This document shows positions 25,500 through 31,872 of a stretch of 64,000 nt of DNA, one piece after another (position 1 is the stretch's first letter; every line of letters begins with the position of its first letter). This DNA is from Rugamonas sp045984285. Lineage in GTDB: Bacteria > Pseudomonadota > Gammaproteobacteria > Burkholderiales > Burkholderiaceae_D. The position numbers and the translations under genes are program-made. The stretch spans positions 1 through 64,000 of the forward strand of contig NZ_JBJQIK030000013.1 of assembly GCF_045984285.3 (NCBI RefSeq). The letters are read 5' to 3'. The notes beneath the pieces were generated by a model that worked only from the letters and a program-made list of their open reading frames with translations, did no database searches and was not told the origin of the DNA.

Positions 25500-25521
25500 T
25501 GTAGTGATATAGTTCACTACA
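25500..25521. promoter_or_regulatory. 22-bp perfect palindrome, probable operator
   Basis: TGTAGTGA (25500-25507), a six-base spacer TATAGT, and TCACTACA (25514-25521) form a perfect inverted repeat in the gap between the divergent BASS and periplasmic-protein genes. The spacer is itself -10-like. The form fits a dimeric repressor site (GntR or TetR type). The regulator is not in the window. Confidence 0.55.
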
Positions 25522-25545
25522 ACACCAAATCATGCGGAGGACGTA

Positions 25546-26295
25546 GTGGGACGAATTACGGGCACGCTGGCACTGGTGCTGGCCGCTGCGGCGGGAACGG
25601 CAGCGGCGCAGCAGCCTGCGGCGCCGCAGGCAGTGGAAATCAAGGGCGTGCGCAATCCGGAACTGAAAACCTACCGGGTGATGCTGGCCGGGCTGGATGC
25701 TTTCGACGACTACCATGCCTTCGCACCCAATGCGCCGGAAGTGCGCTTCCGGCTGCGCTCCCGGGTGGACAAGGACACGAATCTTGACGATCTGGCGATC
25801 AGGCTGAGCGGCGATACCGTATCGCTGCCCCTGCCGCTGGACGAGAATAAATCCTTCGCCCTGCCGCGCAATGAACAGGCGGAAAGCGAGGACGCCGAAA
25901 TCGTGGCGAACAAGCCGAAAGGCGGCATCCGCTGGCAGCCGGACGTGCGCACACCGGGCGTGCCGGACGGCATGCGGCGGCTGGGCGACCTGCGCCTGGA
26001 ATGCCGCGTGCTCATTGCCACTGCCAAGAAGGAGATCGGCTTCATGCTGACGGCCTTCATCAACTCGGTGCTGCTGACGACCGACTGGTGCGGCGACGAG
26101 AAGATTCAGCTGGCGACGCCGGTGCCGAAGAAAATTGCCGGTGCCACGCTGCTGCACGACGGCCAGCGCATCGCGCTGAAGATTGCCGACCGCGGCAAAG
26201 GCTACCTGCCGCCGCTGGCCGACAAGCGCTATCCGGACGATGCGCTGATCGAGGTGGTTCCGGCCGCGGAGCAGGAAACAACCGCACCCCCCTAG
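25546..26295 (+). CDS. Uncharacterised periplasmic protein (paralogue of 50877-51860)
   Basis: A 249-aa protein with a GTG start, supported by a GGAGG site six bases upstream; the nearby ATG runs into a stop after four codons. A signal peptide (GRITGTLALVLAAAAGTAAAQQ) points to the periplasm. The mature part shares an order of motifs with the protein at 50877-51860: a YRVMLAGLDAF/YRKMLRGMDRF segment, an SGDTVSLPLPLDENKSFALPRN/VGDTVTLPVPVGPDNSFTLERN-type segment, W-PDVR-PGVP and RRLGDLRLECRV. No catalytic motif is evident and no named domain is recognised. It lacks the C-terminal domain of its paralogue. Confidence 0.75.
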   Translation: MGRITGTLALVLAAAAGTAAAQQPAAPQAVEIKGVRNPELKTYRVMLAGLDAFDDYHAFAPNAPEVRFRLRSRVDKDTNLDDLAIRLSGDTVSLPLPLDENKSFALPRNEQAESEDAEIVANKPKGGIRWQPDVRTPGVPDGMRRLGDLRLECRVLIATAKKEIGFMLTAFINSVLLTTDWCGDEKIQLATPVPKKIAGATLLHDGQRIALKIADRGKGYLPPLADKRYPDDALIEVVPAAEQETTAPP

Positions 26296-26302
26296 GCTGG
26301 GC

Positions 26303-26836
26303 TCACCACATCAGGTCGTCAGGAATCTGGTAGGCCGCGTACGGATCGTCCTCGTCCACCTGCTGGGCCTTCTTGGCGCGCACCACCAGCGCCGCATCGC
26401 GCTCGGCGATCTTGTCCGCGATCACGGCCGGCACCAGCTCGAAGGCGCCGCCCAGGCACACGATGGCCAGGCGGCCCGCCTGCAAATGCTGCTGCACCTG
26501 CGCCGACACGTAAATGCGCTCGATCTTCGTGCCGTGCGTGAAGTTATAGGCGATATCGCCATTGCCCTTACCCTGCCGGTTCTGCTGCACCATCTGCGCG
26601 ATCTGCGCCGCAATGGCCTTCTGCTGTGCGGCCGCATCGCGCTGCGCATTGTGTTCGCGCGCCCTCTCCGCATTCTTGCGCTGCAGCTCCAGCGCCGCCT
26701 CGCGCGCCTCGTCCACGCTCTCGACGCCGGCACGGCGCTCTTCCTTCTTCTGTTTTACCTTCTGCTGGTGGGCCTGGGTTGCCTTCTTCTTGTCCACCAG
26801 GCCGGCTTTCAGCAGCTGGTCCGCCAATGAAACCAT
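26303..26836 (-). CDS. DUF2058 family protein (YaiL-like)
   Basis: A 177-aa soluble protein. The N-terminal half is a long, highly charged helix (SLADQLLKAGLVDKKKATQAHQQ, then a KK/EERR-rich stretch), and the C-terminal half is a compact domain (YNFTHGTKIERIYVSA, GRLAIVCLGGAFELVPA, DDPYAAYQIPDDLMW). This matches DUF2058, which is widespread in proteobacteria and sometimes called nucleoprotein or polynucleotide-associated. The function is not established. The gene converges on the preceding one, with seven bases between stops. Confidence 0.85.
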   Translation of the reverse strand: MVSLADQLLKAGLVDKKKATQAHQQKVKQKKEERRAGVESVDEAREAALELQRKNAERAREHNAQRDAAAQQKAIAAQIAQMVQQNRQGKGNGDIAYNFTHGTKIERIYVSAQVQQHLQAGRLAIVCLGGAFELVPAVIADKIAERDAALVVRAKKAQQVDEDDPYAAYQIPDDLMW

Positions 26837-26977
26837 GTCTTACTCCAAAAATAATGTGCGTTACCCGCAGCATAGCAAAGCGCTAGTGTAACTTCCATGC
26901 AACAGAGGGTTGATTGACTTGGTTCCGCCACAGATGCATGCTGGTTTAAAACACATAAAAACCAGAAGGAGATGGCC

Positions 26978-28588
26978 ATGAACATTTCATTCCTGCACTC
27001 GGCAAGCGTTGCAAAGAAACTGGCGGTGCTGAACGCCAGCGCCATCCTTGGCATCACCCTTCTCACGGCCGTCTTCCTCAGCTCGGAAGGCAAGCTCATT
27101 CTGGCGGAGCGGCAGGCCAATGTGAAGCAGGCAGTGGAAACGGCCTACGGCATCGTTGAGCATTATCACCGCGAGGAGACCAGCGGCAAGCTGCCGCGTG
27201 CCGAAGCCCAGAAGTTCGCGATGACGGCCCTCAAGGGCCTGCGCTACGGCGGCAACGAGTACTTCTGGATCAACGATATGCAGCCGCGCATGATCATGCA
27301 TCCGATCAGGCCGGAGCTGGACAACAAGGATCTCAGCGCCAACAAGGACCCCAGCGGCAAGCACCTGTTCGTGGAATTCGTCAATGTGGTGAAGGCCAAA
27401 GGCGAAGGTTCGGTGGACTACCTGTGGCCGAAGCCGGGCAGCGACAAGCCGGTGCCGAAAGTCTCCTATGTCAAAGGCTTTGCGCCCTGGGGCTGGATCG
27501 TTGGCACCGGGGTCTATGTGGACACGGTGGACGCCACGGTGCGCGGCCGCGCCATCGAGTTCGCACTGGGCGCCATTGTGCTGTCCGCCATCCTGCTCGG
27601 CATTGGCGTGCTGATCGCGCGCGGCATGCTGCGCCAGCTGGGCGGGGAGCCGGACTACGCGTCGGGTATTGCGCGCACCATCGCGGGCGGCGACCTCACC
27701 GTGCCCATCGACGTGAAGCGCGATGATGAGGACAGCATGGTCAACGCGCTCAAGTCGATGCGCGACGACCTCGCCCGCCTCGTCAGCTCGGTGCGCAGCG
27801 CTACCGAAAGCATCGCCACCGCCTCGCGCGAAATCGCCAGCGGCAATGCGGACCTGTCGGCCCGCACTGAAAGCCAGGCCAGCTCGCTGGAAGAAACCGC
27901 GGCTTCGATGGAAGAACTCACCGGTACCGTGAAGCAGAACGCGGAAAGTGCGCGCGAAGCCAACCAGCTGGCGGCCACCGCCGCCGAAGTCGCACAGAAA
28001 GGCGGCGCCGTGGTGGCGCAGGTGGTGGATACCATGGCCTCCATCGATAGCTCCTCGCGCAAGATCGTGGATATTATCAGCGTGATCGACGGCATCGCCT
28101 TCCAGACCAATATCCTGGCGCTGAACGCTGCCGTGGAAGCGGCGCGCGCCGGCGAGCAGGGACGCGGCTTCGCCGTGGTGGCCAGTGAAGTGCGCAACCT
28201 GGCGCAGCGCAGCGCGGCCGCGGCCAAGGAAATCAAGGACCTGATCGGCGCTTCGGTGGAGACCGTCTCGGCAGGCAATGCGCTGGTGGCGCAGGCCGGC
28301 AAGACCATGGACGAAGTGGTGGCCAGCGTGCAGCGCGTGAGCGCCATCATCGGCGAGATCAGCAATGCCAGCGGCGAACAGAGCGCAGGCATCGGCCAGG
28401 TCAACCAGGCCATCGTGCAGATGGACTCGGTAACGCAGCAGAACGCCGCGCTGGTGGAACAGGCCGCGGCCGCCGCCGAAAGCATGCAGCAGCAGGCCGC
28501 GCAGCTGCTGGCTGCCGTCGGCGTATTCCGCGTGGAGGCGCAGCAGCAGGCGCCTTCCCGCTCCCGCCTTCCGGCCCTGAGGACCTGA
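26978..28588 (+). CDS. Methyl-accepting chemotaxis protein with single Cache domain
   Basis: A 536-aa chemoreceptor. After TM1 (about 13-35) comes a periplasmic sCache_2 domain (about 40-185) with GGNEYFWINDMQPRMIMHP and FAPWGWIVGTGVYVD, then TM2 (about 192-213), a HAMP domain, and the cytoplasmic signalling domain with the hairpin tip IDGIAFQTNILALNAAVEAARAGEQGRGFAVVASEVR. sCache_2 receptors usually sense small organic acids. The C-terminus has no CheR-tethering pentapeptide. The ATG at 26978 is preferred because AAGGAG lies six bases before it; the ATG at 26972 would abut the ribosome site. Confidence 0.93.
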   Translation: MNISFLHSASVAKKLAVLNASAILGITLLTAVFLSSEGKLILAERQANVKQAVETAYGIVEHYHREETSGKLPRAEAQKFAMTALKGLRYGGNEYFWINDMQPRMIMHPIRPELDNKDLSANKDPSGKHLFVEFVNVVKAKGEGSVDYLWPKPGSDKPVPKVSYVKGFAPWGWIVGTGVYVDTVDATVRGRAIEFALGAIVLSAILLGIGVLIARGMLRQLGGEPDYASGIARTIAGGDLTVPIDVKRDDEDSMVNALKSMRDDLARLVSSVRSATESIATASREIASGNADLSARTESQASSLEETAASMEELTGTVKQNAESAREANQLAATAAEVAQKGGAVVAQVVDTMASIDSSSRKIVDIISVIDGIAFQTNILALNAAVEAARAGEQGRGFAVVASEVRNLAQRSAAAAKEIKDLIGASVETVSAGNALVAQAGKTMDEVVASVQRVSAIIGEISNASGEQSAGIGQVNQAIVQMDSVTQQNAALVEQAAAAAESMQQQAAQLLAAVGVFRVEAQQQAPSRSRLPALRT

Positions 28589-28595
28589 ACGACAG

Positions 28596-29870
28596 ATGAA
28601 GAAAACACTGCTGCTGTCCCTGCTATCCATCGCCCTGCCGCTGCAGGCCGCCGAAAGCTGGTTGCTGAAACTTGAGCGCTGGGGCAACCCATCCTATATG
28701 ACCCTGCACCTGCAGGATGAGCAGGGCAAGCTTTCGGGCACGCTGGATGGGGACAGCCTGAGCGGCACGCGCCAGGGCAAGACGCTGGCGTTCACAGTGA
28801 CCGACAAAGCCGGCCGGCGCTACAGCTACCAGGCCAGGGCCGCCGCCGCCGGCCTTGAAGGCAGCGCCGACTTCCCCGACACCAACGATGCGCAGGCGCG
28901 CGCCCGGCACAGCTTCACCGCGCGCCGCCTGCCGGAGCGCATGTCCAGCGCGCCGCAACTGCACGAATTCCGGCCGAAGGACTATTCCAATGAGTTCAGC
29001 GCCACGCGCCCGCCGGTGCTGACCATATGGCCCGGCGACAGCGTGCACACCAGCACCATCGATTCAGGCGGCGTGGACGAGCATGGCGTGACGCGCGCCC
29101 TGTTCGGCAATCCGCAGACCGGCCCCTTCTTCGTCATGGGTGCGGAAGCGGGCGACACGCTGGTGGTGCAGCTGCGCCGCCTGCGCCTGAACCGCGACTA
29201 TGCCGACAGCCTGGACAGTATTGTCGGGCGCGCCCAGAGCACCGGCCTGGCGGCACGCGCCGCGGCGCTGGGCAAGCCGGTGCGCTGGAAACTGGACCGC
29301 GAAAAAGGCCTGGCCAGTCCGGAAGGCGGGAGTCCTGCACTGCGCGGGCTGGCGGTGCCGGTGCGGCCCATGCTCGGTGGCCTCGCGGTGGCGCCGCCCG
29401 ACGGTCCGCCATTCTCCACCGGCGATACCGGCCGCTTCGGCGGCAATATGGATTTCAACGAGGTGGTGGAGGGCAATACGGTCTACCTGCCGGTACAGCA
29501 GCCGGGCGCCCTGCTCTACCTGGGCGACGCGCACGCGCTGCAGGGCGATGGCGAAACCTCGCAATACGCGCTGGAAACGTCGATGGACGTGGAATTCACG
29601 GTACAGCTCATCAAGGGCAAGGCCATCGGCATGCCGCGCGTGGAATCCCCCACGCAGATCATGACGCTGGGCCAGGCCGGCTCGCTGGATGATGCGCTGC
29701 GCATCGCCACCGCAGGCATGACGCAGTGGCTGCAGCAGGACTACGGCCTGAGCCTGCAGGACAGCGCCATCCTGCTGGGCAGCGCCGTCCAGTACTCCGT
29801 GGCCAACCTGGCCGGGCGCAGCGTGGGCGTGGCGGCAAAACTCAACAAGTCGCTGCTGCCGCGGCGCTGA
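28596..29870 (+). CDS. Exported acetamidase/formamidase family protein
   Basis: A 424-aa protein with a signal peptide (MKKTLLLSLLSIALPLQAAES). After a beta-rich N-terminal part (about 20-120) comes an FmdA/AmdA-type domain with TIWPGDSVHTSTIDSGGVD, GPFFVMGAEAGDTLVVQL, RPMLGGLAVAP and GRFGGNMDFNEVVEGNTVYLP. The family hydrolyses formamide, acetamide and related amides; the periplasmic location and extra N-terminal domain differ from the classical cytoplasmic enzymes, so the substrate may be larger. It starts eight bases after the chemoreceptor gene and is possibly co-transcribed. Its stop abuts the stop of the convergent deacetylase gene. Confidence 0.85.
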   Translation: MKKTLLLSLLSIALPLQAAESWLLKLERWGNPSYMTLHLQDEQGKLSGTLDGDSLSGTRQGKTLAFTVTDKAGRRYSYQARAAAAGLEGSADFPDTNDAQARARHSFTARRLPERMSSAPQLHEFRPKDYSNEFSATRPPVLTIWPGDSVHTSTIDSGGVDEHGVTRALFGNPQTGPFFVMGAEAGDTLVVQLRRLRLNRDYADSLDSIVGRAQSTGLAARAAALGKPVRWKLDREKGLASPEGGSPALRGLAVPVRPMLGGLAVAPPDGPPFSTGDTGRFGGNMDFNEVVEGNTVYLPVQQPGALLYLGDAHALQGDGETSQYALETSMDVEFTVQLIKGKAIGMPRVESPTQIMTLGQAGSLDDALRIATAGMTQWLQQDYGLSLQDSAILLGSAVQYSVANLAGRSVGVAAKLNKSLLPRR

Positions 29871-30674
29871 TCATTTGGCCCGCACCTTGCGCACGTGCTT
29901 CATGATGCTGAGGAAGGTGTCGGTCCAGTAGGTCTTGCGGTTGGCCGCCAGGTAGGCCACCAGTTCCTCGTGCGCCTCTTTCGAGATGGTAAGGTAGTCG
30001 CCGCCGATGCCGTGGAAGGTGAAGTTGACCATGGTGCCGCGTTCGGCCGCCTGCTTCACGATATCGATCAGCTGCCGGCCGGTGAGCCCTGAAGGCGCGG
30101 CGACCGGCACCGCCTGCGTGTCCAGCGCGGCCATGGACGGCATCACGGCCGGTCCGTTGCCGGCCTTGATGCCGAGGAATTGGGCCTGCACGGCGGGCAG
30201 GTAGTTGCCGTCCTGCGCCTGCAGGTCGCCGCAAGGCGTGGTCAGCGTGCGTTCGCGCCGGCCATCGATCGCATACAGCATGGTATTCCCCAGCTCGATC
30301 TGGTCCTTCATCTGCGCCACCGTGGTGGTGTCGAGGTCGCGGTGCGCCTGCACCCATTCCCGGTCTTTCTTCGAATGCGAGCACTGGTGGAACAGTGTGT
30401 GGTTGCCCAGCTCATGCCCCTTCTGCGCCGCCGCACGCCACTCGGCCAGGCGCTTGTCCACCGCCGGGTTCGACAGCTGCAGGTAGAAGGTGCCGTGCAG
30501 GCCATGCCGGTTCAGCGCCGGAATCGCATTGTCGAGCTGGGAATCGAGGGAGTCGTCATAGGCCAGGCTGACGGCGGCGCGCGCCCCGTTGGGCCAGGCG
30601 AAGGGGGCGTCGGCCGCCCAGCCGGAGGCGCACAGCAAGCTGCCCAGCAGGGCGGCGGCGAGGTGAAGCTTCAT
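29871..30674 (-). CDS. Secreted polysaccharide deacetylase family protein
   Basis: A 267-aa NodB-fold protein with a signal peptide (MKLHLAAALLGSLLCASGWA). The catalytic Asp pair is in SLAYDDSLDSQ and the metal-binding histidines are in HELGNHTLFHQC; HGTFYLQ and NFTFHGIGGDY complete the active-site order. It would remove acetyl groups from a polysaccharide or peptidoglycan. The second of two in-frame ATGs is preferred because AAAGG lies seven bases before it. Its promoter holds a LacI-type operator matching those of the GH16 and TonB receptor genes, which places it in the same regulon. Confidence 0.87.
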   Translation of the reverse strand: MKLHLAAALLGSLLCASGWAADAPFAWPNGARAAVSLAYDDSLDSQLDNAIPALNRHGLHGTFYLQLSNPAVDKRLAEWRAAAQKGHELGNHTLFHQCSHSKKDREWVQAHRDLDTTTVAQMKDQIELGNTMLYAIDGRRERTLTTPCGDLQAQDGNYLPAVQAQFLGIKAGNGPAVMPSMAALDTQAVPVAAPSGLTGRQLIDIVKQAAERGTMVNFTFHGIGGDYLTISKEAHEELVAYLAANRKTYWTDTFLSIMKHVRKVRAK

Positions 30675-30690
30675 TTCATGACCTTTCATC

Positions 30691-30734
30691 TGGAAACGTT
30701 ACCAATATTGCACCGGCCAAGTTTGGCGTGTCAA
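30691..30734 (-). promoter_or_regulatory. Deacetylase promoter with LacI-type operator
   Basis: Minus strand: TTGACA (30734-30729), 18-base spacer, CAATAT (30710-30705), then the operator TGGTAACGTTTCCA (30704-30691) directly after the -10. The operator differs by one base from the perfect palindrome at the TonB receptor. Confidence 0.7.
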
Positions 30735-30756
30735 CAACACATTGCTGTGCTGCGGA

Positions 30757-30812
30757 TTGACGTTGCAAGTGCTGCGGTGCTATACCTGTAAGCATAAATG
30801 GAAACCATTCCA
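30757..30812 (+). promoter_or_regulatory. GH16 promoter with LacI-type operator
   Basis: TTGACG (30757-30762), 18-base spacer, TATACC (30781-30786), then TGGAAACCATTCCA (30799-30812) just downstream of the expected transcription start. Binding there would act as a roadblock. Confidence 0.68.
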
Positions 30813-30832
30813 ATCAAACGGAGACCGGCAGT

Positions 30833-31654
30833 ATGAAGACCCTTCTTCTCGGCTGCGCCCTGCTGGCTGCTGCAGGCGGCGGCCTGGCGCAAACCAGCTT
30901 TCCGCCGGGCGGACTGCCCGAGGGCTACAAGCTGGTGTGGGCCGATGAATTCGAGAAGGACGGCCTGCCCGATCCCGCCAAATGGGACTACGACACCGAG
31001 TTCAACGAACGCGGCTGGTTCAACAACGAGAAACAGTACTACACAAAAGCCCGCCTGGAGAATGCCCGTGTCGCCGGCGGCAAATTAATCATTTCCGCGC
31101 GCAAGGAAGAACTGCGCAGCATGGTGGACTGGGGCGGCCAGAAATACAGCTCGACGCGCCTGGTCACGCGCGGCAAGGCGAGCTGGACCTACGGCTTTAT
31201 CGAGGTGCGCGCCAAACTGCCTTGCGCCGTCGGCAGCTGGCCCGCCATCTGGATGCTGGGCACCAAAGGCAAGTGGCCGGAAGACGGCGAGATCGACATC
31301 ATGGAGCACCTCGGCAAGGAGCCCAACGTGGTGCTCGGCAGCATCTACACGGGCGCCTACAACTGGCCGAAGAACACGCCGATTACGACCAAGACCAAGG
31401 TGCCGGATGTGTGCGGCAGCTTCCACAACTACCAGCTGACCTGGACGCCGGAATCCGTCGTGATCGGCGTGGACGGACGCAATTTCCAGCAGCTGCGCAA
31501 TGCCGGCGACGGCGACTACCAGAAGTGGCCATACGACTCGCCGCAATACCTGCTGCTGAACCTCGCCGTGGGCGGCGACCTGGGCGGGCCGGTAGACAAC
31601 AGGAGCTTCCCCTGGGCTTTCGAGATCGACTATGTGCGCGTTTACCAGCGTTAA
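30833..31654 (+). CDS. GH16 endo-beta-glucanase (laminarinase-like)
   Basis: A 273-aa secreted glycoside hydrolase with a signal peptide (MKTLLLGCALLAAAGGGLAQ). The catalytic motif ExDxxE is intact in EDGEIDIMEHLG, with the aromatic clefts WPAIWMLG upstream and YLLLNLAVGGDLGGPVD downstream, as in beta-1,3(-1,3;1,4) glucanases. It would cut laminarin-like or mixed-link glucans outside the cell for uptake by the neighbouring TonB receptor. An ACGGAGACC ribosome site precedes the ATG. The promoter carries a LacI-type operator. Confidence 0.92.
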   Translation: MKTLLLGCALLAAAGGGLAQTSFPPGGLPEGYKLVWADEFEKDGLPDPAKWDYDTEFNERGWFNNEKQYYTKARLENARVAGGKLIISARKEELRSMVDWGGQKYSSTRLVTRGKASWTYGFIEVRAKLPCAVGSWPAIWMLGTKGKWPEDGEIDIMEHLGKEPNVVLGSIYTGAYNWPKNTPITTKTKVPDVCGSFHNYQLTWTPESVVIGVDGRNFQQLRNAGDGDYQKWPYDSPQYLLLNLAVGGDLGGPVDNRSFPWAFEIDYVRVYQR

Positions 31655-31711
31655 CCCGCAGCTGAGCTTTGTAGTAAAACAACGTAAAACTGGTCAGAAA
31701 GGAATAATCCG

Positions 31712-31769
31712 TTGACATTTAATTTCAGCAAAACTAATATCTAGCAAAGTTAAGATGGAAACGTTTCCA
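31712..31769 (+). promoter_or_regulatory. TonB receptor promoter with perfect LacI-type operator
   Basis: A consensus TTGACA (31712-31717), 17-base spacer and TAATAT (31735-31740), then the perfect palindrome TGGAAACGTTTCCA (31756-31769). The 218-base gap contains no gene; an untranslated leader of about 125 bases runs from the start site to the ATG at 31873. Confidence 0.78.
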
Positions 31770-31872
31770 CGTCAGTCTGAAGTCCGGCGCGGAAACCGAA
31801 GGGCGAGAGATCCGGTCCAAGTACCGGAAGCAAATCAGGTTAGCAATAATCGATAAAAACATAGGAGACCAA

